A program made the position numbers and the translations under genes. The notes under the pieces were generated by a model, which searched no databases, had not been told where the DNA came from, and saw only the letters and a list, made by a program, of their open reading frames with translations. Shown piece by piece: positions 12,036 through 24,751 of a stretch of 64,000 nucleotides of DNA. How positions within the stretch are numbered: the first letter of the stretch is position 1; each line of letters opens with the position of its first letter. The stretch comes from Eucommia ulmoides (taxonomy: Eukaryota > Streptophyta > Magnoliopsida > Garryales > Eucommiaceae): the NCBI GenBank assembly GCA_016647705.1, contig JAENRU010000170.1, forward strand, positions 558,001 to 622,000. The letters are read 5' to 3'.

Positions 12036-12213
12036 GTTATTTCTATTACCTTAGATGTTATATTCAACACTTACGGAACACACAAATTATAGTGATGTTA
12101 CATATAACATTAACATTACAGTTAATGTTATATTACCTTAGATATTATATTCAACACTCACAGGGCACACAAATTATAGTGATGTCACATATAACATTAA
12201 CATTACAATTAAT
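12036..12213 (+). repeat. Two-copy tandem repeat with an internal palindrome
   Basis: Two units of 91 and 87 bp (12036-12126, 12127-12213) are nearly identical. Each ends in a palindrome built from TATAACATTAA and TTAATGTTAT arms around CATTACAG or CATTACAA. It lies in AT-rich DNA with no gene nearby. Confidence 0.85.
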
Positions 12214-12659
12214 GTTATATATAATTTTCACATGCATCTTAATCCATAACTCCCAAAAAAATATTGATATCTTATTTTAAAGATCATGATTTATAGATCA
12301 TTGTGGTGTAAAAAATAATCATTGAACAACAATCACAATTGGAAAAAATTCTAGGTTTCGTTTTCAGTTTTACTAGTAGTTTATTAACATATTTTGTTCC
12401 GTGTTTTAGGGATGACAACACTTATGGAAGGTGCATATTCATTAGTAGGGTCAAAACTCAAGTTATGGAATGTAACCGCTCATTTAATAGAGACAAATTT
12501 GTCCGCAAATTATCAGAAGGATTGATCAGTGCAAACTAAATCTCTTGGATTCATCCGGTAGTTTCCATCGCAAAACAGGATTGCTCGGTAACTGCCTTTT
12601 TTTTTTCATTCTTTTTAACGATGAGTTGTTGATGGAAGACTTTTTAAAGAATGAAACAA

Positions 12660-14430
12660 CTTAAAAATTGTGTTAGTCTCTCTTTCTCTATTTGTAATGG
12701 AAATTAGGAAACAATACAGAAATCCTAAACAATACATGAAACCTTAAATAATACAAAAATAACATAAATAGCCTTTAACACTCTTTCCTCAAGCTGGAGC
12801 ATATATATTATATGCTCCTAATTTGTTACAAATGTATTTTATCGTTGAGTTCCTTAACGTTTTGGTAAATAAATCAGTTAACTAATCAACTAAATTTATA
12901 TTTTTAGTCTCAATTAATTTCTGCAATAATTTTTCTCGAATAAAGCGACAAATGTTTTGTTCTCTCATGGAAGATTGGGTTGGATACATTTTGGTATAGC
13001 TTTATTATCACATACTAGGTTCATTGGTAATTAGTGTTCAAATCCAAATTCTTCCAATAAATGTTTCAACCAAGATAGCTCACAAATAGTATGGGTCAAA
13101 TGACTCATATCTGTATTCTGATTCTACATTTGGCTAGGCCACTACCGTCTACTTTTTACTCTTCCAAGCGACAATATTATTTACAACAAACATACAGTAC
13201 CCTGTAGTAAACTTTCTATTAGAGAATGATTTGGCCCAGTCTGCATTTGTATAGCCCTTTATTTGAGTATGACCGAAGTTTTAATATAGCAAACCACAAC
13301 CAGGAACACCTTTCAGATATTGAAGATTACGAATCACTGTATTCCAGTGACAAGTCATGAGACGACCCATGAACTAATTGATAACACTAACAACATATAT
13401 TTGGTCTAGTATCCGTCAGGGGGTTCAACTTCTCAACCAATTGTTTGTGTTGCACTAAATTTGTTAGTGATACACCTTGATCTGCCTACAATTTGGTGTT
13501 TGGATCTTTAGGAGAGTCAATCAGTGTAGCTCCTAGCATTCTTGTTTTGCTCAGCAAATCAAGGAACCAGTTCCCAAAAAATACTTCAAATGACCCAAAT
13601 CTTTGATTTGAAATTTACTATGCAAAAACCTTTTGAGTTCCTGAATACCACATTGATTGTCCCCCTGTAATCATGAACATACACAATCAACAATATTCTC
13701 CTGATTTAACTATGCCTATAGAACACGAGAGATCGATTCCACAATGTCTAAGACCAGATTCAGTGACCACTTCATTTAATCACTCAAAAGAATGAAATAA
13801 AAGGGCTAACTTAACTGTTTTTGCAAGCCATCGTCGGAGGTAGCCGATCTGGACGGCGACGGTGCGACTATGGGCATCGGAGGTAGATGGAGGCTACAAA
13901 TTTGATTGATGATGGTAGGGAAGCCTCGGATCTAGACGAGGATGGTGGTAGTGCTTCAGATCTAGGCAACATTGGCGTTGACGACGGTGGTAGAGGCGTC
14001 AAAACTTTGCGGCAACGACGGCGAATGCGGAGGAACGGTGTGGTGAACTCAAAACTATGTCAACAAACTCGGAATGACACAACGAAGATAAATTTGCCTG
14101 GGCTGTAGGTAGGCTGCGAAACAAGATCTAGTGGCGGTTAGTCCTGGGGTTGCGGTTGCATATCGCTTTTTCTTTTGGGGCGGAAGGAGGAAAAAGAAAA
14201 AAATAAGATTAAAATAATAATTGAACAGAACTATGAGATTAGTGTCTCATAATCTGCTATTGATACCTTATTAAAGAAACAAGAGAGTAGAAAAATAATG
14301 AAACGGATTAACAATTGTTTCTTAATAAAAATTAGAAAACAATACAGAAACCCTAAACAATACAGGAAATACTAAATAATACAGTAATGATATAAATACC
14401 CTCATTATATACATAAATCGTGTACTTGAT
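12660..14430 (-). mobile_element. Degenerate Ty1/copia element
   Basis: The minus strand between about 12,780 and 13,760 carries worn copia reverse transcriptase and RNase H sequence, including the region corresponding to YLKGTPG near 13,300. Related short stretches with AAACAATACAGAAA and CCTAAACAATAC occur in the same orientation at about 12,700-12,770 and 14,335-14,400. These look like the inner parts of the two LTRs. It is an old, heavily broken fossil and its edges are uncertain. Confidence 0.65.
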
Positions 14431-14831
14431 ATGAAGAACACAGAAGTAAAGAAAAGAAAGAAAACAAAAAGTGTTGGATCTTCTCTGCCTCTTGTTTGTT
14501 AAGAGAATATATTCCATCTAGAAACAAAGAGAATATTCAAACTCTATTTATTTAAAAAAAAAAAAAAAACTCCTCCAAGATGACTCAAATAAAATAGTAT
14601 CTATGACCAGACATCATTATTTTAATTTTACTTGCTTCAGGCCAAAAAGAGTGCTTTCTGGATAGACTGTTATATCCACATACTGCATGATTCTTACTTT
14701 CATAACAGTAATTTGCAGGACCACTGCAGTTGAATTCAACACCTGCTCACAAATGTATTGTTTGTTCTGCCTGCCAGAGTCATAGCATGGTTACAACATT
14801 TACTTGCTTCAGACCAGAAGAGTGAAGACAT

Positions 14832-15555
14832 CTGATGTGGGGGAATTTCGTCACATACGACACGTGTGAAGATATTGCGACAAGTATAGAAAAATGGCCG
14901 AGCTGGGAGCCGGGACTCCCTCCCATGGAGCCTTTCATGTTCTCTTTGAAGACCCCGAGTCCAAGCTGAGAATCGCCTTGCTGAGGTAAAAGAGTCCGAG
15001 CCGGGTCGATAAACTCCGAGCCGAACTGATAAACTTAAGTAATCTCCGCTCATCGTCTCTGTACTCAGGGCCTTTCCAGGCCGTCTTGAGGCCCCAGACC
15101 GTGGGCCTCTGCAGGTGGGCCCAAAAGCCCAACCCGGATGGTCAGTGCACTAATTTACTTGTTCATTGGCTGCCCAGCGGATTAGGTTAATTAACCCGAG
15201 CTTAACTCTTTAATTTCGCGGCGCTAATCGAGCCCAACGTCTATAAATATCTCATGGCATCCAATACCCAACGGTATGTCTCCTCTACGGACACTAGAGC
15301 ATTTCTTAGCCCTTCTCCATAGATACTTACTCTCACGTCGGAGGGACTTTACTGGGCACAACCCGGGTAAATCTGTGTGCAGGTGCTCGGAGTGAAGGAG
15401 TAGAGTTGGGCTCGAAGATCGAGACAGAATCCAAAGAAGCATTCATCTTGGAGTCTGAACAGGATCTCAGGTCGGGTCGAGGATTTCAGGTTGGATTGCG
15501 ATCACCTTGAGGTCGTCAGAAGCCCCAGATTCACTAGTCAACCACGCCATTAACA
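14832..15555 (+). mobile_element. Solo LTR, Tat-type Ty3/gypsy
   Basis: This is a GC-richer block in AT-rich surroundings. It has a TATA box (TCTATAAATATCTC near 15240), downstream pyrimidine-rich sequence, and the typical Tat-type transcript-start region with CACGTCGGAGGGACTTTACT near 15335, followed by a GTGTGCAGGTGC motif. No internal coding region adjoins it, so a solo LTR left by recombination is the simplest reading. Family and ends are by eye. Confidence 0.6.
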
Positions 15556-16010
15556 ATCTCGTAATTGTATTGCCTTTTCGGACCATACTATTAGCCATTC
15601 ACCACTTTTGGACACCAACAACACCAAAGAAAAAGGTTACAACATTTCCACTTATCTGACAGTTTATATTTAAAATCAAATTAATGTTGCGATAAAAACC
15701 AAAACACAAATCCACGTCTTGAAAATACAAAAAATCCTTGAAACCACGACTGCAAATGTGAGGGGGCATGTTGAATTCCCTTAGGTAGTGTTCAATTGCA
15801 AACCCGAACACTGAAAATTAAGACAAGTTTAACGTGATGAGCTCTTTCTGTTAGGTAGTGTTTGGTTGCATCAAATTGAGGCATCAAAAATTGGAATTAG
15901 AAACGAACCCGTGTATAAATTTCGGAAATTTCCAAATCCATTTCTAATACTTCAATTCAAATCTTCGATGCATTGATATGTTCTCTTACCTTATAAGATT
16001 ACAAGTCGAA
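15556..16010. other. Intergenic, no gene seen
   Basis: This stretch has short diverged repeats of a TTAGGTAGTGTT phrase near 15781 and 15852 that may be MITE ends. There is no coding signal. Confidence 0.35.
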
Positions 16011-19000
16011 TGTTGAATCCCATATTGCTTGTGTTGCATGATCCTGAGCTATATATAAGTCTAGGGGTAATCCTCCTCTTTCGAGACGTTTTTTGAGAGT
16101 GAGATCCATTGGGTTCTTGCATGAAATCAGAGCCGGACATTTTATATAATGTTGGGAGTATTGAATTCCACATCAATGTTGTGCCCCCCCAATATCCGTT
16201 CGCAGTGATTTGTCAAAGTCCACCCTGTGTGTAAGGGGTTGTGTTGAATTCCACATTGATGTTAGGTCCCCTGATAGGTATAATCTACCTATATATTTTC
16301 AAACTAATTTTGTTAGTTTTAGAGTATTTTTTATAGCATTTTTATATGTTTTAATATGTTTTTATTCTTTTTGTATTAAAACAGGTATGTGGAGTGAAAA
16401 GGTATGAAAACGGAGCGTAAACGATCAAATCGATGGAAGAACGGTGGAAAAACAAGCACGAAGGCAATATTCAGAACAGCAGCCCACCATCGCGACGGTG
16501 AATATGCAGAGAAGGGCCAAAGTTTGTTGTAAACTCACCGCCGCAGCGGTGAAACTGTAGAGAAGTCCCTGAATCCACCGCCTCCTCCACCGCTGCGGCA
16601 AAGATCAAACCAACCTACTTACTACCATGACGGTGAATCCTACCGCCACGGCGGTCACCTTTGCACAGATTTAGATATTTTTTAGGATATTTACCCTATT
16701 GAGTCCCTTCTCCTCTCCTCTCCTCCGGCCATTAGAGCTCCATTAGAGTTAAGATATTTTAGAGAGGGGTTTTGGAAGTGTTCAACCAATTCCGAAGGAG
16801 AAGAACACGTTGCGAATGAGAAGTGATCCCGAAGCATTTTTAGCGGTAAATCTTCGGACTACGGATAAGTTTCTTTCGTTTCTTCTTTATTTTCTTAACT
16901 TCGATAGTTAATTGAGCACGTTTAGCTCCTTTTTCATTGTATAAACGGTTATGATCATGAGCTAAACGGATTTTTGTCTAGGGATTAATATTATTTATAA
17001 AAATATAGTTTTGTTTGAATTGTGTTTCTTTAATGATTGTTCTTCGTTATTCTGATCGTGTTTGTCGTTATTCTATGATTATGTGCTAGTTTAGATATAT
17101 TTAGAATACGGGGTTTAACACTCGGGAGGTAATCTCGGATTCGGACTAGGGTTTAAACACAACGTGACTTTCTAAAGACCCGGGAGGGTGTTAAAAAGTG
17201 TGCAATCCATGACGTTGGGTCAAGACTCATGTGACTATGTGTTTGAAAAGACGTTTGAGGAGGACTTTGGCGTAAACGCGAAATCACATATTCATTCACT
17301 AAACACTCAGGAGAGGGAGTGAATGAGTTTAAGATAAAGAGATTATCAAATAGGTCGAACGACATTATTGTAAACTAAACGAAATCAAACGCGTTTAAGT
17401 AAATAAAGTTAATCCCTAAATAATCCATCTCTTAACCATCTCGTATTAGTATAATTAGTATAGATTAATTAGTAGTAAATTAATTTAGTATATTTTAATT
17501 TAAAATAATTCTTTTTCGCCTAAATAAAATTAGATTATGATAAACACGGTACTCGATAATAACGACAACCAATCCCTGTAGACACGATACCCCTACTCTC
17601 CCTACCTTTACTAACACTTGACCTCGTACACTTGCGAGTAGTCATACGTGAACGATTAAATTCGCGCGTACAAATTTTTGGCGCCGTTGTAGGGAATTGT
17701 GTTTAAGATTTATTATTGATATTGTGAGTAAATGACCGAATTTTACTTTAAGTATTTCTTTTGTGTATAATTTTTGTTTGTAGTTTTGCTTTTGTTTCTT
17801 ATGCAGGGTACTTGACAATGTTAGATCAGCAGATATTGATGCATTTCTTTCAACAAGATTCTGAGCCGTTTTATAGTGCTTGGGATCGATATAAGGATTT
17901 GCTACTCCAGTTTCCAAACCATCATTTCCCGAGAGAGTGTCAACTACTGAACTTCCTCGATGGGTTACAAGCCGCAACCAGAATGTCAGTTGAAAGAGGA
18001 AACGGTACCACCTCTTTTGACTAACTAACCGCAAATAAAGCCCATTGGTTGTTGGAAGACATGGTGGCCTTTGATTATTAGAGTTTCAATACTATGGCTC
18101 CATGGATGGACATACCAGACCAATACGTTGAGTCTTCTCTTGGCCTGGAGAAAATATTCGCTGATTTTATTGGGGAAACTCAAGCATTTTTTAGGGAGAC
18201 GAATGACCAGATCAACTTGCACGAGGATCGTCTTGATTATATCGAGACGGTATGCACCGACATCGATGCGACCGTAACATCTTTGCAAACGCAAATCGAT
18301 CAGCTCATCTACTGGATTGAGGTCGAGTCAGACGTGGTGGCACTGGGAGATACACAAGCCACATTCACCGAAAGCCACCACGAGGAACTGGAAACAAACG
18401 GGAGGTACTTGGGTGAGATCGATGGCGATTCACACATTAATCGTTGTGAATTTTCACTGTTCGAATTTCAGCTAGTGACGCCGCAATCGATCTCAGACGA
18501 TCACATCTACGAGGATCCGATGTGGCTCATTTATCCTTCACCTCCATTAGCAACGTTCTTCCATGCCCACCAAGTACATGAGTTGGTGGAGCATCTTGTT
18601 GAAAGCTTGGGCCGATCAGAGCCAAATCTCGCCAAGCTTGAGAGCGTACTGAACCAAGACCCGTATGTAGTGTTATTTGACACTTACTATGGGCGGAAGC
18701 CGCTCTTTAATGAGTCGTTCTCCGTGTCGGGCCGAGGACAATAAATCAAGTGCTTCTTGGGAGGCAACCCAAGTCCGAAAATAAGTTAAATTTGTCACAG
18801 CCAACTCGATTTGGAGGCGAGATTCTCTTGCCTCCCAGGTACGTGTTCTAAACCCCCTTCGTCAGCATGCTATATTTCATATTATGAGAATGATGATTGG
18901 GTCGCTGAGGATACTGCCCGTTTCAAGTTTGGCGGTGATGTGTAGGATATTAGTATGTTTTACTGTTTTACCATATTGCATGTTTGTTTAGTATAGAATG

Positions 19001-21748
19001 TTTTAGTATTGTTGTTGTGTGCATGCTGAGTTTTGCGTTCATCTAGGCCGTTACCCGATGATGATATTACCCCCTGGTTGTTTTCGAGGTCAAAGGTAAT
19101 ACCCATGCATGTGTGTTCTGTGTGCTTGATAATGCATTTTGGTGAAAATTATTGTAGATCCTAATTTGCACAAGCACATAGACTCAATGTATTTCTATTC
19201 AATTGATTTGAGGACGATTATCAATTAGCCAAACTCATGACAAATTAAGGATTTTAGAACCTGATTGAGGGGAAGCTTAAGGCGAAATCCTAGGCGAGGT
19301 AGTTTAGGAGACGTGATTTAGGCATTCTTTTTGTCGCTTGTGCCTTTTTAAGTCTACCTTGATATATGTTTATCCCTCGTTACCCTGTCGAAGCCTAAAT
19401 GACAATTCAATTCTGAACACATAAACAGATACCCTAGCCAGTTGATCTTTTTCCAAACCTTAATCGCTAAATTCAAGGCACAATTTGAGTGATTCAAGTT
19501 AGCAGTTGTTTATGCTGCTTGATGTGAGCGGTTGGGTTAGGGCGAACTTCGCATTGGTTCGGTATTCGAGTACTCACTTGTTGTTTTTCTTTCGTTTAAA
19601 CCATACCCGTGAAATTGTAAAAATCAAATAAGTTTGGAGGTGTGGTGAAAAAAACAAAAAAAATAAATATCGTAAAATTTATGTTTCTTTTGACAAGTGA
19701 GTACGTCGTTCTTAAATGTTTGTTCGGGATTATTTCCAATTTATCTATGGGATTCGAGAGTGAGTGTACCAAGCGTTGAGCCATGGGTAATGTTAAGTTA
19801 ACAATGTTAACCCGTTTTCTATTCCGAAATACCCTTGGCCAAATATTCCAACACCGAACCAAGTCCTTCTGATCTTTATGAACTTCCAAGCCTACATTAG
19901 TGGATAATGGACCCCAATCAGACATATGGATATCCTAGTCCTTTACGGTCTAAGTCGTGAGTCTCGTTGATGGATAATCCAATCCGGTCGTTGTATAGTT
20001 ATATTATTGAGTCTCGCACAAATACGTTGACAGGATCTAGAATGGCGTTCACCATTATTGAATGTCAAAATTCTAGAGCATCACATGGTGCGTTTTACTG
20101 CCTGAACTCGATATGACTGGAGGTTGTTGAGGGAAAAATGACTTGATCGATAGAAGAATTCAAAACTCGCATATCGTTATGTTTAGATTATTTGTGTTTA
20201 GGTTGTTCATGTTATTTAATTTAGTTATGTTTTTCATTTTAGTGTGAGTGTTTTGATCAAGAACTAGCAAAATTCCAAATTTAGGGGTATTTGATAGGTG
20301 TAATCTACCTATATATTTTCAAACCGATTTTGTTAATTTTAGAGTATTTTTTATAGCGTTTTTATATGTTTTTATTCTTTTTGTATTAAAACAGGTGTGT
20401 GGAGTGAAAATGTATGAAAACGGAGCGTAAACAATCAAATCGGTGGAAGAACGGTAGAAAAACAAGCACGAGGGCAATATTCAGAACAACAGCCCACCGC
20501 CGCAGTGGTGAATATGCAGAGAAGGGCTAAAGTTGTTGTAAACTCATCGCCGCAGCGGTGAAACTGTTAAGAAGTCCCTGAATCCACTGCCTCCTCCACC
20601 GCTACGGCGAAGATCAAACCAACCTACTCACTACCGCGGCGGTCACCTTTGCACAGATTTAGATATTTTTTAGGATATTTTCCCTATTTAATCCCTTCTC
20701 CTCCCCTCTCCTCCAACCATTAGAGCTCGATTAGAGTTAGGATATTTTAGATGGAGGTTTTGGGAGTGTTCAACCAATTCCGAAAGAGAAGAACACGTTG
20801 CGAAGAAGAAAAAGCGATCCCGAAGCGTTTTTAGTGGCAAATCTTCGAACTACGGCTAAGTTTCTTTCGTTTCTTCTTTATTTTCTTAACTTCGGTAGTT
20901 AGTTGAGTACATTTAGCTCCTTTTTCATTGTATAAACGGTTATGGCTATGAGTTAAACGAGTTTTTGTCTAGCGATTAATATTATTTATAAAAATGTAGT
21001 TTTGTTTGAGTTGTGTTTCTTTAATGATTGTTCTTCATTAGATATATTGAGAATATGGGGTTTGGCACTCGAGAAAGGTAATCCCGGATTCGGATTAGGG
21101 TTTAAACACAACGCGACTTTCTAACAATCCAGAAGGGCATTAGAAAGTGTGCAATTCATGACGTTGGGTCAAGACTCATGTGACTATATGTTCGAAAAGA
21201 CGTTCGAGGGGGGCTTTAGCGTCAACGCGAAGTCACATATTCATTCACTAAAGACTCGGGAGAGGGAGTGAATGAGTTTAAGATACAGAGATTGTCGATT
21301 AAGTCAAACGACATTATTGTAAACTAAACGAAATCAAACGTGTTTAAGTAAATAAAGTTAATCCCTAAATAATCCATCCCCTAACCATGTCGTATTAGTA
21401 TAATTAGTATAAATTAATTAGTAGTAAATTAATTTAGTATATTTCAATTTAAAATAATTCTTTTTCGCCGAAATAAAATTAGGTTATGATAAACACGGTA
21501 CTCGATAATAACGACAACCAATCCCTGTGGACACGATACCCCTACTTTCCCCACTTTTACTAAAACTTGACCTCGTACACTTGTGAGTAGTTATACGTGA
21601 GCGATTGAATTTTCACGTACATCTCCCAATATTCATTCGCAGTAGTTTGTCAAAGTTTACCTGATCGTTAGCTATATACAATGTTTAGGGCAATCCTTAT
21701 CTTACAAGGCGCCTTCTGAGAGTGAGTTAAGCCCATTGGGTTACTACA
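16011..21748 (+). mobile_element. TRIM element interrupted by an Athila-like element
   Basis: A short LTR-like block at 16011-16121 (starting TGTTGAATCCC) is followed by ATCAGAGCC near 16126, a Met-tRNA primer-site remnant. A second LTR starts at 16242 (TGTTGAATTCC), breaks at 16271 and resumes at 21622-21748. Both copies share GAGAGTGAG and CCATTGGGTT near their ends. The TRIM itself is only about 0.4 kb long. The 16272-21621 element lies inside its 3' LTR, so the TRIM is the older of the two. Confidence 0.6.
16272..21621 (+). mobile_element. Athila-like non-autonomous LTR retrotransposon
   Basis: Two long LTRs, 16272-17672 (1401 bp) and 20291-21621 (1331 bp), start TGATAGGT and end in GTACA. 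A primer site TTGGCGCCGTTG follows the 5' LTR, as in Athila/Tat-group elements. The flanks TCCCC and TCTCC look like a once-identical 5-bp duplication. Inside are a Gag-like piece (17.76-18.06 kb, with the motif FYSAWDRYKDLLLQFPNHHFPRE split across a long stretch) and a 216-codon open reading frame at 18094-18744 of unknown role. A conserved CTTGGGAGGCAACCCAAGT hairpin motif lies near 18755. No polymerase was found. The LTRs are clearly diverged and differ in length, so the copy is old and broken. Confidence 0.8.
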
Positions 21749-21890
21749 ATATCTTATCCCTTCAGTTCGACCAATGCATTTGCAAAAAAATCATTTTCAT
21801 AATAATCAGCAATCATTTCAGTGCAAATGGGTCCACTTGAACTACTTTTTTTAACCAAAAAAGTGAAATTATGGAAGTATGGTGGTCTGT

Positions 21891-22116
21891 GTTAGGAAAT
21901 TCCAATTTAAAATCATATGGTGTTAAATGAAGTAACTCCTTTCATATATAGACTACTTTGGAAAAGCCTTACAAATTCGATGTGGAATTCTAACACCCAC
22001 CTTCACGTGCAGTCCGCCTTACACATGATGTGATCAAACTACAGAAAAGAAAGACCAACATTCAAACAATTGGAGACAAACAAATGAGACTTCCCAAACT
22101 TAGCTCTGATACCAAG
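21891..22116 (-). mobile_element. TRIM-like element, partial
   Basis: This is the same family as 59883-60151. An LTR-like block at 21891-21995 starts TGTTAGG and ends TCTAACA. It is followed by a short interior and, at 22101-22116, a minus-strand Met-tRNA primer site (TAGCTCTGATACCAAG). The second LTR is not recognisable. Confidence 0.6.
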
Positions 22117-22892
22117 ACTCTACTTAGTTCTATAATTTCATTATTTAAATCGAATTCAAATTTTTTGTATATTTTTGTATAATTTTTTTTTTCTATTTTG
22201 GATGTTTTAGAGAGTTTGATTACACATGAATTATCATAAACAAAGGAAATCCAACAAAGGGAAAGGTATCTATTAAGAGAAATTCATATTTTTTGTTAAT
22301 TTTTTGGTGTTTTTTATATATTAGATTTTGGTATGTTGACTGATATTTTTTCACAACAAAATATAGCACACTTTGGTCCAGTTTATAAAAAAAAGGAGTC
22401 GAGTTGTATCTATTGAATGTTGATTAGATCATACAGATGTTAATTGTCCGATTTCGTTCTAGTTTCATACAAAATCAAAATCAAAATTATTAGACATATA
22501 CCAAATAAAACTTTCGTGTTTTTTTTTTAAACCAGTTCTAAAACTGAATCATTTAACTTTATACAAAATCAAAACCGTGAAACCATTTAAGATTTTTTAA
22601 TTTTATAAAAAAACAAAACCGAAAATCACGAAACCGCAAACCATTATTTTTTATATATAAACAAAAATATAACTAAAATATAAAATATAAATTCCAAAAA
22701 GCAAAACAAAATCACAAAATTATTAATTATTACGATAAACGTTCTTAATTATAATTAAAATAAAACAATAGATAATTGTTGTAATAATACAAATCAAGGT
22801 CTCCAAAGTAGAGTGAGAGAGAGAGAGAGTGATGGAATCAAAGTCCGAAGTCGGCAAGGCTACAATGCGCACAAATGAGAAAAGCTAATCCT

Positions 22893-22935
<43 letters not shown>

Positions 22936-23088
22936 ACTAGGGGTTAAACTGTAAATATATATATAAAAAATGAGGGTATATATATCAAAAAAATATATCT
23001 AAAATATCGGTTACATAGTTCGGTTACGTTGTTCGGTTTCACGATTATTATCCCAAAATCAAAACCAAAACCAAAATCGTTTCGGTTA
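22117..23088. other. Intergenic with a TA microsatellite, no gene
   Basis: AT-rich DNA with many ACCGAAA/CACGAAACCG phrases, probably an old non-autonomous DNA transposon. A (TA)n tract lies at about 22896-22932 and a (GA)n tract near 22812-22829. I see nothing coding. Confidence 0.45.
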
Positions 23089-24212
23089 CCCATTTGGTTA
23101 GTATTTTCATTCCATTCCAACCCAACCCAACCCAAAAATTCTTGAATTGATTTTTGGAAACACGTTTGGCAAAAACAAAACCCAACCAAAAAAATGATAA
23201 TTGATTCTCAAAAGCCTAAAAAAATGATAAATAAATAAAAAAATTGTATTCTTTTTTTTGTGTCCAAAAAACTCAACCCATTTCCCTCTCCCATTTCTAT
23301 CGTGTTCTTCTCATAGTTGAAACCCTTCTAGCCATAATCTCCGACGTCTTCGCTGAACAATCTTCGCTGTCCACTTCTTCCTCTCTGTCGACATCGTCGT
23401 CGTCTTCCTCGAAATCGCCGGATTCTTTCATTCACCGCTCGTTCCTCATCTTCACAATCGTCTTCACCGCTCGTTCCTCCTCGCAATCGTCGTCGTTGTC
23501 CTCGCCATCGTCTTCACCAAACACGGCGTTGTTGTTGTCCTCGCCATCGTCATCGTTCTCCCCATTTAGGGTTTTGATCATCATCGTCCTCTGGTCGACG
23601 TCGTCTTCGTTGCTTTCGATTTCGAAATCAAAACCCTAATTGAAATAGGATTTCGAAATCGATGTCGATTTCCTCCCTCTAATTTTGTTTCTTGATTTTG
23701 GTTCGATTTGGTTACTGATCAGGGTTTCGATTTGGTTATTGATTAGGGTTTTGATTTGGTTATTGATTTTGGTTTGGTTACCGATTTCGATTTCGTTCAT
23801 GAAATCGATTGTTCGTTCACGAAATCGATTGTTCGTTCACGAAAGCGAAACCAAATCGAAATTGTTCGTTCATGAACCAAACCAAACCAAACCAAACCAT
23901 GAAATCGGTAACCAAACCATGAAATTTCGATTGTTCGATTTCGTGAACGAACAACGATTTCGATTTCATGAACGAAATCGGTAACCAAACCATGAAATCG
24001 AAATCGATAATCGGTAACCAAACCAGGTTGTTCGATGAAGATGAAGATTAATACGAAGGAAGAGAAAAGAAGAAAAAGAAATTACAATGTCAAATTAGGA
24101 AACAAAAATTACAATGTCAAATTAAGATGATATTGTTACCAAACGTGATTTTGTTTCCAGCATATCCCAGTTGGGTTGAGAAAAATGGGAACACTAAACA
24201 AATGTCACCTAA
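23089..24212. mobile_element. Foldback, Harbinger-like non-autonomous transposon
   Basis: The left end CCCATTTGGTTAGTATT and the reverse complement of the right end, GGTGACATTTGTTTAGTG, are related. Both continue into a CAACCCAAC phrase and an ACACGTTTGG/TCACGTTTGG phrase. TTA and TAA flank the ends. The interior is GC-richer: (TCG)-rich low-complexity sequence from 23,340 to 23,640, then an imperfect inverted repeat from about 23,690 to 24,020 built from TTCGTTCA, GAAATCG and GGTTACCGA words. Long open frames here are low-complexity (Ser-rich or repetitive) and I do not regard them as genes. Confidence 0.55.
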
Positions 24213-24751
24213 TTTTATAACCAAAACCATTTGGTTGATTTCAAACCCGGACTGTTCGGTGCAATTTTATTCGATTATCGGACGGTTCGGTTTTAATTCA
24301 AACATATATTAGTATTATCCAAATTGGGGCTTCTTGTATGGTTTGTCTTTTGTTCTTGCAATTTGAAAATATTTTTTCTGCTTTAAATTATTTCAATTTG
24401 TTTCTTTTTTCTTTTTTAACTTCTCGGAATTTGAAAAAAGTATTTTGTGAATTTTGAAATCAATTTTCTCAAGAACAAATTATTCTTTTTGAAGGTATAT
24501 TTTATTTCGATGTGTGCTGAAAAATAAATTTACATTAAATTAGAATTTATAAAAATAGTTCTTTGAATTCTGAACATAGTTGATCCCAAATTTCGGATTT
24601 TAAATTAAGGATGATAGAATCGTTTTTTTTTTTTTTTTTTTCATCTTTTTTGTCTATTCATAATATTATTTTATGTTATGATGAAAAATAATTGAGATTA
24701 ACCTTAAAATTGTCATTAAATACATTCTTCTTCATAAATTTTTTAATTGAT
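24213..24751. other. Intergenic, no gene seen
   Basis: AT-rich sequence upstream of the F-box relic. It contains a T-run at about 24626-24642. No promoter could be assigned. Confidence 0.4.

Noticed and set aside
12339-12539. A 66-residue open frame as a small gene
   Set aside because: It matches nothing I recognise, has no splice or promoter context, and lies between repeats.
16011-16242. Cassandra-type TRIM with a 5S rRNA-derived promoter
   Set aside because: I looked for 5S-like box A and C words and did not see them convincingly.
23244-23639. Ser-rich open frame of about 130 residues
   Set aside because: It arises from TCG/TCC repeats within a foldback transposon and has no domain or conserved start context.
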